Part shown: piece by piece, positions 34,681 to 46,429 of the stretch
Layout of the letters: every line of letters begins with the position of its first letter
Position numbering within the stretch: position 1 is the stretch's first letter
NCBI RefSeq assembly: GCF_051014445.1
Contig: NC_135144.1
Span: 4,154,001-4,218,000 of the forward strand
Origin: Colletes latitarsis
Taxonomy: Eukaryota; Arthropoda; Insecta; Hymenoptera; Colletidae
DNA length: 64,000 bases
Direction of reading: 5' to 3'
The notes under the pieces: generated by a model
Database searches by the model: none
What the model saw: the letters and a program-made list of their open reading frames with translations, nothing else
What the model was told of the DNA's origin: nothing
Program-made: the position numbers and the translations under genes

Positions 34681-37600
34681 TATATGTATGTGTTTCACTG
34701 GTAATTCTACTATTTCGTATTAAGAGGATAGTACTAAGATTTGATACGAAATATAAATTGCAATTGATAAATATTTTCTGGAAATTTATTATAAATTAAA
34801 AAAATGCTTTTTTCAAGGAAACACCAAGTATAATATTGTTTCCTTGCGATCATTTTTATGGATAGTGTGTGCTCCACTACTATTAGTAATATTTCTTTAT
34901 TGTGTATTCTTTTTATTCGAAATAATATTCGAATATTCAATCATCCGAACAAAATAAGGTAAACATCTGAATTATCGACACATTTTTGGGCGTGACTTTC
35001 AATGGTAATGACAAATTTTGGGTATTATTATTTTCCTGTAATATTAAACGAGTTTACTCGCCACAATATAATGTTTCTTTCTTTCATTTTAAGTTGCATG
35101 CACTCTTTGAGAATATTACCACATGTGTGTGATTTACTTTACAAGTATTGCACATACTAGAGCGACCTGTAGTCTATCCATAAGATTTATAATGAATCAT
35201 GAAATTGGACATTCGTACAGGGCTTACGATTCCTGCTTCTGTTAGAAGTTATCATTTCATTGGTAGTTTTTGGTTGGCAGAGTGTATTGCTTGTTACGTA
35301 GTAGTAGCAGCAGAGAAACCAAGGCGAAAAGGCGAGGTTCAGCGAATTGCTGTTTGCCAACCTAACCCTCAAGTGGTTAACCCTAATCCTACCGGGATGT
35401 GACTTTGGGTCACATTCCAGGTTTCGGTAAATGTAGGGTCTGTAAATGAATTTATATACTAATGTCATTTTATGTATTGTTAAGTCATAAAATAGTTATA
35501 AATTTTGTCGATGGTCCATGAAATTTCTGTTTACTTCAGTTATATCTGTCTGAGTTGACTATAACAGGACTAAAAATTTTGAGAAATATTTTAAATAAGT
35601 ATTTAGTGATTTATTCAACTTTATTCGCAGGCAATTTAATAAATACTGTACCACAAGATTGAATTTTATTATTTGTTAAATATATCACTTCTTAAGGAAA
35701 ATCACTCGATTTCGTCGTTCTATCGTATATAATAAAATTTCGTAGTAATGTTATTTTCATGTATCATCATGACAGAATCATAAAAATTTCACAGAAAGGA
35801 GAATGTTACAAAAATGAGGCAATTCGTTATTTAATGCATAAAAGATGTTGTTAAAGATATTTAAAGAAATTGCATTTGAATTGATATCTTGATATTTCTT
35901 AATTTTCAAAAATATCGATCTTTGTTATAATCTACGAAATTCTATACAAATACACAGTTAAAGTTGTTTTGACTTCGTGGAGTCGAAAGCATTTTTTGAA
36001 GAACATTGTTAAAATTTATTAGAGATAAAAATTATATAAATACAGTGTTACCAAAATATACGTATTTTGAATCGAAGAAAACAGAAGTTGAGAAATAATA
36101 GTCTCGACTATTTTGCGAACTAGTTTCCCCGCAAATGAATATTTGGAACGTTTCCGAAAGCACGAGTGGAATTTAAATCTGATGGGGCGCCTATATAACC
36201 AGCAAACGTTTTGGCAAATATTTCAACACCTCGTTAATGGAACGGACAGTTATTAACAGACCAGGACGGTTGTGTAGAATAACTCGATGCGCACGATTGG
36301 ATATCTATATTAACAACCCCTCCATTGACACTCTATGAGCATGCCAAAAAAGAATTCCAGCTGAAAAATTTCCTCTTTGCATTGCACCATGCTATTAACC
36401 ACGAATCAAAGAGAATAATTGTTTCATTAACAACGGATAATGAAAGAGACGATGCACCGAAAATTACGCGGGTTTGATGATAAAGGAATTAACAAAATGA
36501 TGTAATAATAATTACTCCAACGCTTCAGAAACAATTATCAGTATTTTTTCATTTGAAATTTTGATGGCGATAATGATTTAAAGCAGTGTTTCTTGACCTG
36601 ATTTATGTTCCAAAGATGGATCGTGAACGTGACAGTCCATCTATCAATAAGGCGTCAGGTTTTTACAAGAAAAATAATTAACACGTAAACTGTTATACCA
36701 GTTTTCTCTGTTTAGGGATATTCTCGATATTTTTTCATATTTTAGCATAACAAATAGAAATATTCAGTAGTTCAATGGAGTATTTGTTATTTTATAGTAT
36801 TTCTATTGGCAATGAAATTTATTGTAAGCGTTTTAAAAACAGGTTGTAAGATTCAAGTACTAATCACCAGTGACCACCATGGCAGTCAGAAGTGTTAAGA
36901 ATGTTAATTGAATTTAAATTAAATTTGAATTTTTTAACAAAATTATATCTCCATAAATAACTTAAAAAAGAAAATTTTGAAATGCCCATTGGTTATGTTC
37001 CATTGTTTTCAATTTAATTTACGTATGTTTTTAAATATAATACATCACACTTTATGCATTAAAATACGACATTGTATTAATAACAAACATCCATTCATAA
37101 AACTGAAGTTGCATTGAAAGGTTGAAAAGTATCAATTTAGAGTATGACATAAAATTTTCAATGTTACATCTGTTAAAGCACCGTATAAAGAACAAAATGA
37201 TGTAAAAAACTGTGTCACTTTCACAGATTTCTGTCAATTTACAATAATTGTCGGGGAAAGAAATGCTGAGTCGCTATTCGACTGAATTACTAACATGTTA
37301 CGAAGTTGTAATTGCAATCGATTGGAACTCGTATGGCGAGAAATTAATGAGATGTCAGATTTGCGTGCGATAGCTAGAAATACCTTGATACGCGAGCAAA
37401 TAACATTTAATTTTAAATTACTTTTTTCGCACGACCGTGTTTCTCTCGCTAACAACGAAAGCTGTCAAGACATCGTTCAAATTTCTGCCTAAAATTAAAC
37501 TGACACTGTCCTGAAACGATATTTCCATGTTAAAGTCAACGTTGTAGCTCTGACAGTTGAGTTCTGTAATTTTGTAACATATGAAACCCCAGCTTTCAAC

Positions 37601-37837
37601 ACATTCGTACAAATCTCTACAATACCGTCGAACAATAAATTAATAACATTGAGCCACACCTTTCCTGGTAATTTGGAACTCGTCGAATTTTTTGCTTAAA
37701 ACTTCTAGTCAAACATTTTAATTCAAATAAGTATTTCAAAGTATTCAAATTTAATTCATAAGCATTTAAATAAGTATTCAAACAAAAATTGGTTAGTCTG
37801 AAAGTATGGATGTATTAATGAATATCCGTAAAATATA
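34681..37837. other. Unannotated stretch, no gene recognised
   Basis: Mostly AT-rich. A slightly GC-richer segment at 35200-35410 has overlapping frames on both strands. A TATATAA at 36192 with a weak initiator 33 bp downstream is noted but not called. Overlapping opposite frames at 37234-37612 show no domain. No RNA gene or repeat boundary was found. Confidence 0.5.
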
Positions 37838-38710
37838 CAGGGTGTTCAATGTAAATTTGATGGGAGATTCTAGAGACCAAAATAAGACGAAAATCAAGAA
37901 TATCAATTTCTTGACTGAGGCTCCGTTAAAAAGGTATTAAAAAATTAAATTAGAAAATTTCAAATCGTTCTGGAAAAATTATTTTTGGTTGCGGGGGTCA
38001 GTTACAGTCATATTTGGCCATTACACATACTCCCGAAATCCTACACATTTTCGAGAAAAAAATTCCTTATCGAAAATCTAATCTGAGGCCAGACATGCTA
38101 TCCTGAAATTTCATGTGTATTCTTTAAAATGTAACTTCTAAATGGATTGGGGGATTTTAATGTTTCAAACTGCAAACAACGCATATTTTAGTGAAGAATA
38201 TGTAGGAAAACGAAGAATATTCAAAAAGTTGTACCTTGGCCCCGTAAAGGTAGAAACCCCCCCATAAATTAGTCCAATTTTCAAACGACCATAATTCCTA
38301 CAATAGTCAATGGATTTCATTGAAACTTTTTCTGAAGAGTATATGGGTACCTACAAAAAAGTATTCGATAAAATTTTCGTAGCACGTCAAACAAAATTAC
38401 TAAAAATCAGAAACGAATTTTTAAGAAAAATCAACAAGGTGCCTAAATTTTTTGGCGAAAAAGAAATTTCAAATCGTTTTGAAAAAATTATTTTCGGTTA
38501 CGGCGGACAATTGCAATCATTTTTGGTGAATAGACATAGCCCCGAAATCCTGCGTATTTTCGAGAAAAAAATTCAGTACGGGCGGAACTATAAACTTTAA
38601 TAACTTTTTAACTTAGCTTCCATCAATAAATTGGTATTCTTGATTTTCGTTCTATTTTGGCCTCTAGAATCTCCCATTAAAATTTCTCCCAGGGGTGGCC
38701 GAACACCCTG
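37838..38710 (+). mobile_element. CAGGGTG-family TIR element, long form
   Basis: An 873 bp copy. The left end is CAGGGTGTTCAATGTAAATT, with a short deletion of the usual GGCCACCCCTGGG part; the right end is GTGGCCGAACACCCTG; TA lies on both sides. Two ~140 bp units flank the long module. The recurrent frame in this module is longest here: 38310-38600, with MGTYKKVFDKIFVARQTKLL followed by an in-frame continuation through the second unit. Confidence 0.87.
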
Positions 38711-41184
38711 TATAGCACAATATTTAAAACATATAATGTATCTGTATGCAATAAGACCAATGGCATCCTGATATTGCAATACATTGCTTTCTTTCAGATT
38801 GTAAAATTATAAAAGGAATCGTAACCAAACAAAAAATCACAGGCGGAAAAAATGGGAATCCACTGATTGATTTTGAAATATGCGTACACAAGAGCGTATT
38901 ATTAATTCTAAAATTTATTTTTGCATTTAGAAATACGAAACATTAAAATATTTTCAAGTTATTGTTATCTGAAAATATCTGTACATAGAATGCAATAGAA
39001 ATCAATGCTAATGTCAATATCGCATCATCTTCTTATGAAATATTTTCAAAAATTTTTAATATTTTAGTAAACTACATAAAAACATTATACAATTTTTTTA
39101 TTTGCTTTTTTCAAATTTCTGGAATTAGAGCATTCTAAAGCATCAAAAAATGCAAAAAAGCAGTGAGTATTCAATTTTAACCGATAATGGTGCTTTTTAT
39201 TTGCGATATTCAGTGACAGAAAGTAGAATTACATACGATATGTGGAGAATAGTGAAGTTTAATACGGAGCATGATTTTGGTATACATATTATATCCTTGC
39301 AAAGGAGATGAAATTGTTCAAAGTGAAACGAGGAGAAAATACAGAAACCGCTGAGATGGAAATTAATTACAAATTCCTGTTGGTCGTAAATTAATCAAAT
39401 GAGGTCCACGAAAATCTAATTACTGTGCAAAGATTAGAAGTACGTTGCCGACGAGTTAAATTAGTTATTCCACCTTCAAATACACGTACATGTACATCAT
39501 AGGTACAGTGTATAACGAAGGTCACGAATACGAAATATCAAGTCGTCAGATCGTTTCTCTGCTCCTGTATCGAAATGTTTGTAGGTACTCGACAATTTAC
39601 GATCTCTACTGAAGGACTTGTACAGTACTTTCGAATCACTTTGTTATCAGAGAATCTCATAATCTTTTCCTTGGACAGTCGAACATACATTTCGATTTAT
39701 GGTGTCCTAGATGGTTAATCTAATATTCAATAATTCCAAATGAAATTAGTAAAACACACACTTACAATTAGATACAGGCGCCGTAATACATATCTGTTTC
39801 TACTCTAGAAAAATTACTGAAACATAAAATCAATGTTAATACAAAGGCTATATAATATTTGCGGGAAAATCACGTGAAGCATTACAAAAGCAATTAAACA
39901 GACGATCGTTTAACCATACTCTTGATGTACGAGCAGTTAACGCAAATCATGTCCGACTCACAATCGATGCCATTCTGTGTTCGTTATTGATCGTAAATAC
40001 ACTCAGATTCATATAACTTTCACATCATATTTCATTTTTATAACAGATAAAACGTCGCTCTATTACATCCTACTTTCACATCATCACTGATCACATAAGC
40101 AAGCACACATTTTGAGGAACAATAAACTAAACTGGGAAACATAAAATGGAGGTTAATCCTTACGTCGATATAAATAAAAAATATGCGATAAAATTTATTC
40201 GTACGAGTTGTAATGTATTGCTTATTCATATACATGTTGTTTTGTGATAATATTTTAACATTTGAAAACGTTTGAAGATATCTTTTGCATTATTTATATT
40301 CCAGATATATATTATAATTATCTCTTTATTTTTCTTTCTTTTTATAATTCTTTTTATAATTCATTTTTAAAGAAAAATACGAAAAATCTAGTAATAGAAA
40401 TTGTTTGCATGTGTGAGCCTGTACTTAGAAACCGCATATATTAACTATACATCCAACGAGACAAGACAGCAAACAAAAGTAAACGCCTAAGTGATGAAAC
40501 GGATCCAAAGTCAATATTAACAGTCGATGAATGAAGACAGAGCCATCCGTTTGCTGTCTCGTCTTGTTTGGCAAGGTACAGTTCCCAGCATTGCGATACG
40601 TAATTATCATGTATGTCGCGACAATACTGAAATGATTGAGTCACGGCGGGTAAAAGTATAAAAATATTAGTTTTTAATTACAGTAAAATTGTTTAGGTAT
40701 TTATTCCTGTTGTGATATCACAGAACTCATTAATGACTAGTGAAGCGCGGTATGTCAATAATGATGATTTTGGTAGCTTACTTACGCTGATTGGCCACAG
40801 CGTTGTAGCGACGCCTGTTCTCATACACATTGTCATTATTGGCTGAGCCGATCACAACTACAATTTCATCGAGTGACGAAGGACGTGAATGAAACGTATC
40901 AAGCCAGAGTTCGATAGTACCATATTAGACGACATTGACGTAGCCATAAACTCAGAAGTATTAACCATGAACTCAGTTATCCGAAATGTACGAATGACCG
41001 GCATATTTATCCCGACTATTCTTCAGTAAATGTTATAGATTATATTTCACACAAACAAAGAAGTCACAGCTGCATGTATCCAGCAGTGACGTCGAAAAGT
41101 TGATGAATAGAGCGTAGGAATTTCATATATTTTATTTTTTCTTAACAAATTGTATTACTACGTTACCCATGGTAGTATTTATTA
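38711..41184. other. Unannotated stretch, no gene recognised
   Basis: AT-rich. A short imperfect inverted repeat (ACGAGACAAGACAGCAAAC at 40458 against GTTTGCTGTCTCGTCTTGT at 40549) encloses about 70 nt. A CCAAT-type GGCCAATCAGCG occurs on the minus strand near 40795. Neither is enough to call a gene or promoter. Confidence 0.45.
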
Positions 41185-41640
41185 AAAATCAAAAACTTTA
41201 AAAAAAAATCAATACGAGATAGGTGGACTTTTTCGACGAAATGAAAAAGTGTCAAATCATTCTGGAAAAAATTATTTTTGGTTGCGAAGATCAATTACAA
41301 TTATTTTTGATAAATATACATACCCCCAAAATTCTACTCACTCTCGAAAAAAAAATTCTTTACCGAAAATATAATGTGTGACCAGAAATTTTTCCCCGAA
41401 ATTTTATGTGTATGTTTAAAACAACATAATTTCTGAACGGATTGAAGAATTTTAATGTTTTAAAATGCAAACAACGCGTATGTTAATGAAGAATTTTAAA
41501 GTTTTAAAATGCAAACAACGCGTATGTTAGTGAAGAATATTTAGAAATTCTAAGAATGTTTGAAAAGCTGTTCTTTAATCCCGTAAAATGAGAAAACTCC
41601 CATAACAATAGTCTAATCTTCAAACGACCACAACTCCCAC
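41185..41640 (+). repeat. Internal fragment of a CAGGGTG-family long form
   Basis: Matches a ~140 bp unit and the start of the long module (AATTACAATTATTTTTGATA, then CATAATTTCTGAACGGATTG, then TCTTCAAACGACCACAACTC), but both termini are missing. It contains a local 44 bp tandem duplication, 41444-41487 and 41488-41531. The right side is cut off by the segment that leads into the 1.9 kb inverted repeat. Confidence 0.75.
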
Positions 41641-42022
41641 TTGGATCCTCATTGGATCTACCCCTTGGCATTTCTTTGGTCTCCACCGGATCGCTGACCT
41701 TGATGTCAACCTCATTGTTGACCATCCATGACTGTTCGGGAAACAAAGGTACGCACATTCTGCTGGCCAACTCGGGTTGTTTCCGGTCCATTATGTTGCC
41801 AGATGCGGGATCGGTACTAGGTTGCGAAGGTCTTTGAATCTCCCGCATCTGGCAAAGGGTATAGTCGAATAAGGGGGTCAATTGTGCCCCCAAACCGAAT
41901 TGAACGAACGACGGGGCATTCGATAGCTTATCCAAAAGAACCCCTGTGTGCAAATTTTTAACTTGAAATCTCGACCGTGCGGGTAGTAATAGGGTGAAAA
42001 CGAAAATCATGTTTTTGTACAA
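41640..42022 (-). other. GC-richer open frame at the edge of the 1.9 kb inverted repeat
   Basis: An uninterrupted minus-strand frame starts at 42022 in the left arm (MYKNMIFVFTLLLPARSRFQ) and runs into unique DNA (FDYTLCQMREIQRPSQP...MDRKQPELASRMCVPLFPEQ...EDPSGS) before entering the repeat fragment. The portion at 41640-41853 is noticeably richer in G+C than its flanks and looks protein-like. I do not recognise it. It could be a captured host exon, a retroelement gag fragment, or chance. Confidence 0.35.
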
Positions 42023-43748
42023 TTTCTCTTGACCTATTGAGTAAACAAATGTAAAAAAATTTGGAGATACTTCGGGTACCGAGACACATATTTTGGGAGA
42101 TTTTCAGATCTTTTGATTGAAGAACCAGGTAGTAAGAAATAAAAAACCGCAAAAAATGCTGAAAAATGCCGATTACGTATTGAAGGAGGTCCGGAACTAC
42201 TTTTATACTCTTACAGTAAACAGGTATCGCTATTACTATTATTCTCAATTTTTTTCAGATTTTTCATTTTGGTGCGCCGCAGTGAAAAAAAATAAAAACC
42301 GATTTTTTCCTCATTTTCTGCGTATTTGAGTAACTTACACATTGAATTTTTATGCATTCTTCAATATATGATTGTTTTGTAGACTGTTTAATGTTTCTAC
42401 ACTAATTGTAAGCAGAATTATATAACAATTGAAACAAATAAATAAAGCCAACCGTTGAGCGCAATATATCGAGCGCAGCGTTAGAGTGTACGACTGCGGA
42501 ACCGTTGGAAATTTTTTTAACGTAGATTCGAGTCTCTCTTCTGGACTTACAATTTGTATTTTTTTTTATTCATTATATTCTTTTCATATTCTAACTATAT
42601 AACAATGCTTTATATTTATTAATAAATGTTCTAAAAGCATTTTACAAATATTTTAACCTGAGATATGTGTAAATATAATTTTGGAGCGTTTCTTGCGTCA
42701 TTATTTTTTTTGTCATCCACGATTATTGTTTAACATCTCTTACACTGAAATTAATGTGAAATGTTAGTTTTCAAATCTTTTACCTTTGACTATTGTAAAT
42801 GGATCGAAGTAGAAGATTGTATATTGGCTAACTATTACTTCTTCTCCCCCTTTGATCAAGCAGATCTTTCCTCCTTTTTTCTTTCTTTGATAAATATGAA
42901 TCTTTGCTATGGCTTTAGGTTAAAATATTTCTAAAATGCTTTTAGAACATTTATAAATATATATAAAGCATTGTTATATAGTTAGAATTTGAAAAAAATA
43001 TAATGAATAAAAAAAAATACTAATTGTAAGTCGTTAAAATTTACGTTAAAAAAAACTTCGAACGATTCCAAAGTCGGACGCTCTAACGCTATGCCATCAA
43101 CACTGTTGAAAATATCGTTGATTCTTTAGGATATATATTGCGCTCAACGGTTGGCTTTATTTATTTGTTTCAATTGTTATATAATTCTGCTTACAATTAG
43201 TGTAGAAACATTAAACAGTCTACAAAACAATCATATATTGAAGAATGCATAAAAATTCAATGTGTAAGTTACTCAAATACGCAGAAAATGAGGAAAAAAT
43301 CGGTTTTTATTTTTTTTCACTGCGGTGCACCAAAATGAAAAATCTGAAAAAAATTGAGAATAATAGTAATAGCGATACCTGTTTACTGTAAGAGTATAAA
43401 AGTAGTTCCGGACCTCCTTCAATACGTAATCGGCATTTTTCAGCATTTTTTGCGGTTTTTTATTTCTTACTACCTGGTTCTTCAATCAAAAGATCTGAAA
43501 ATCTCCCAAAATATGTGTCTCGGTACCCGAAGTATCTCCAAATTTTTTTACATTTGTTTACTCAATAGGTCAAGAGAAATTGTACAAAAACATGATTTTC
43601 GTTTTCACCCTATTACTACCCCCACGGTCGAGATTTCAAGTTAAAAATTTGCACACAGGGGTTCTTTTGGATAAGCTATCGAATGCCCCGTCGTTCGTTC
43701 AATTCGGTTTGGGGGCACAATTGGCCCCCTTATTCGGCTATACCCTTT
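41854..43748. mobile_element. 1.9 kb inverted repeat with near-identical outer arms
   Basis: Left arm 41854 to about 42662 and right arm about 42912 to 43748 are complementary, joined by a ~250 bp spacer. The outer ~600 bp are almost identical (the mirrored frames at 42117-42329 and 43273-43485 differ by one residue), while the inner ~200 bp are diverged with insertions and deletions. Outer limits are AAAGGGTATAG and its complement. No transposase is present. It could be a large foldback element, or a host inverted duplication homogenised by gene conversion. Confidence 0.75.
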
Positions 43749-43784
43749 CAGAGTAAAAAGAAGGAATTTTGTTAAATGAAAGAA

Positions 43785-44230
43785 ACGCTTTACTCGAGTT
43801 GACTAGCGAAGGGTTATTTTGTTCCGCGGGTGGTACGATCGTCGAGGCCAAATGTAGGCACCGGCCATCGCCGATACGCGAAACAATATAACCACAAAGC
43901 AGCTGTAAAACAGACGCGACCTATTGTCGCGTTAATAATCCGGAGTTCCGTTTCTTCCACGGTAAATTAACGCGGCCTTCGACCTGGGGAGGAAACCTCG
44001 GCCACCCTCATTAGGGTGGCCTGGGACTTTCCTCCACCACCGAGGTGAAGGAGAAGTTTTCTGCCGAAATGGCGCAGGAAAATGGGTCCTTCTCCCCCAA
44101 GCCGATGGCCAATCAATCGAGTCACGATTCCACAGAGGAATTTGCAAACACTCCCAAGTGTACCTCTTGGAGGAGATCTAAGCTGAGGAGGAAACGGACT
44201 CCGGACACGAAAGTCACTCTTAATTTATCT
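43785..44230 (-). repeat. GC-rich dispersed repeat, copy 2, with a conserved hairpin
   Basis: Minus-strand homologue of 10700-11165. Shared blocks include GATTGGCCATCGGCTTGGGG, AAGGCCGCGTTAATTT and AACTCCGGATTA. The stem is formed by plus-strand 43812-43828 (GGTTATTTTGTTCCGCG) and 43877-43893 (CGCGAAACAATATAACC), giving 17 pairs with one mismatch and one wobble. The minus frame at 43932-44147 is open, but the corresponding frame of copy 1 has stops, so coding is unlikely. Similarity fades toward 44345. Confidence 0.65.
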
Positions 44231-44368
44231 TTTTGGAGAAGAACACTCTCTGAAAAGATACACGACAACTCGTAGGACGTGAAGAGTCAGTCATTTTGAA
44301 CGCACATTTGAATTTAGAACGAGGGAACAGTTCCTCACATAGTACAATCGCGCTATTAAATACATATA

Positions 44369-45169
44369 CAGGGTGTTGGGCCACCCCTGGGAAAAATTTT
44401 AATGGGGGATTCTAGAGGCCAAAATAAGACGAAAATCAAGAATACCAATTTGTTGATGAAGGCTTCGTTAAAAAGTTATTAACGTGTAAAGTTCCACTCG
44501 TACTGAATTTTTTTCTCGAAAATACGCACGATTTCGGGGTTATGTCTATTCACTCAGAATGATTATAATTGACCCCCGCAACCGAAAATAATTTTTCCAG
44601 AATGATTTGAAATTTTTAAATTTTGTCGAAAACTTTCACACATTCTCGAATTTTTTTCTAGAAAGTGGGTAGGATTTCGGAGGTATGTCTATTCACCAAA
44701 AATGATTGTAATTGACCCCCGCAATCGAAAATAATTTTTCCAGAACGATTTGAAATTCTTTTTTTTCATTGAAAAATCTTAGGCACCTAATTAGATTTTC
44801 GGTAAGGAATTTTTTTCTTGAGAGTGTGTAAGATTTCAGGGTTATGTGAAATGACCAAAAATTATTGTAATCGACTCTTGCAACCGAAAATAATTTTTTT
44901 AGAACGATTTGAAAAATTTCAACATCTACCCGATTCTTTTTCTCGAAAGTGAATAGGATTTCAGAGGTATGTGTATTCACCAAAAATGATTATAATTGAC
45001 CCCCGCAATCGAAAATAATTTTTCCAGAACGATTTGAAATTTTTGAATTTAATTGTTAATAACTTTTTAAGGAAGCCTCCATCAACAAATTGGTATTCTT
45101 GATTTTCGTCTTATTTTGACCTCTAAAATCCCCCATTAAAATTTTTCCCAGGGGTGGCCGAACACCCTG
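44369..45169 (-). mobile_element. CAGGGTG-family TIR element with four internal units
   Basis: An 801 bp copy from CAGGGTGTTGGGCCACCCCT to GGGTGGCCGAACACCCTG with TA on both sides and well-kept cores. It lacks the long module. Instead it has four successive ~140 bp units, beginning at about 44508, 44648, 44807 and 44931, each starting with a TTTTTTCTCGAAAGTG-type phrase. Confidence 0.88.
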
Positions 45170-46221
45170 TATACAGTCCACTTGTTATTGTTGTAAAATA
45201 AACGCTTTAAAAAAATCACAAATCACAACCACATCAATTTCAATCCCAACCAAGTATATTCGAGCGCGAACAATGACCATAATCCATTGTTGGCCGTCGA
45301 ATAAGCAATAACTCATTAAAACCATCACGAAGTCGAAGATTAAAGCCTTCTTACAAGGATTCCCTTACAATATAATGCACTATCTTCTTAAGATTTTGTT
45401 TCACTTTGAAAGAGTTTATCTGAAGACTAGAAAATAAAAGAATAAATGTTAATCGGACATTCCGAATGATCGGTACAGGAAAACATACATGCATGTTCAA
45501 GATCAGTACAGCGAGTGGGTTTATGATACGGACGTGACTTCTCTGCTATTTTAGAGTATCAGAATTTAGAGACATTTCTTTGGCAATTTACATTACAGTT
45601 ATTAAGGGAAATTCCAAACTCTACTCGGGACTTGGAATCCTTGGAACTCTTCCTCGCCTCAATAGCGATTGACCGCCCTGCCAAGATAAGTAATGTTCGC
45701 CGTTGTCACTTTGGTAGGGAAAACCGAGGTTTCCTTATTGAAAATATCGGAACGTAGGGTTAGATTAATTTGACAGAATTACACGTTGATAGTTAGTCTC
45801 CGCAAGAAGTTATTCCTGCGTATCAGAAGCAATAGCTTCTGAGGGTCAAGTCTAAGAAAGGTTAGGAGCACAGAGTGGCTGTGCAATAAGCATCGACCAC
45901 AAGCAACATCATTCTAACAATCGAATATTTGTTCGTGACAGAAACTGTGATGAAGTCTAAAGCCCAAATTTAATAATTTTATATTTCCAATAAAATTAAT
46001 CGATTGATGCGCAAATTTGGACCGTACAGCTTCCATTCCGTTAAGAAACAATAAAATGTTTGTAAGTTCACTTCCACTTGTGTTCATTTCTGTGACACGA
46101 AAATGGTAATGGGACTCTAGAGCACCAGAAAAATGGGCTGAAAGAATATTTTGGATGTAAAGTTTACTCGTATACCTCGTCTGTAATTATATTCCTCGTT
46201 TGTATCACTTTATATGTAGGT
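45170..46221. other. Unannotated stretch, no gene recognised
   Basis: AT-rich DNA with no supported frame, RNA or repeat. Confidence 0.5.
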
Positions 46222-46299
46222 ATAGTCCAATTATCCGACATATTTGATTTTCCGACATTGCCTCAATCCCGAGTATGCTGGATAGTCGGAATTTTACTG
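46222..46299 (-). repeat. Degenerate pogo/Tigger-like terminal repeat
   Basis: The minus strand begins CAGTAAAATTCCGACTATCC and ends GTCGGATAATTGGACTATA. The CAGTA...CGAYTATCCGGC style resembles termini of pogo/Tigger elements of the Tc1/mariner superfamily. Only about 78 bp remain, with the two halves imperfectly complementary, so this is a solo remnant or a minimal MITE. Confidence 0.4.
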
Positions 46300-46429
46300 T
46301 ATTATGTAGCGTGACGCACGAGTGGGGTTTTCTGACAAGAATTAGGCAGTGTAAAGACCTACTTCCTTGGCCCTTGCGCTGTTCAGTTTGTGAGTGCCTA
46401 ACCAACAACTCATCTCTCTATGGTACATA

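Noticed and set aside
36192..36225. TATATAA with a weak initiator 33 bp downstream
   Set aside because: The initiator is poor and TATA-like strings are common in AT-rich DNA. No island or exon nearby.
40458..40568. Imperfect inverted repeat around GACAGCAAAC
   Set aside because: About 19 bp arms with a 70 nt loop and no target duplication or family members. Not enough to call an element or an RNA.
42117..42329. Identical 70-codon frames in the two arms of the 1.9 kb inverted repeat
   Set aside because: Mirror copies of one DNA segment, with an opposite-strand frame overlapping. No domain recognised.
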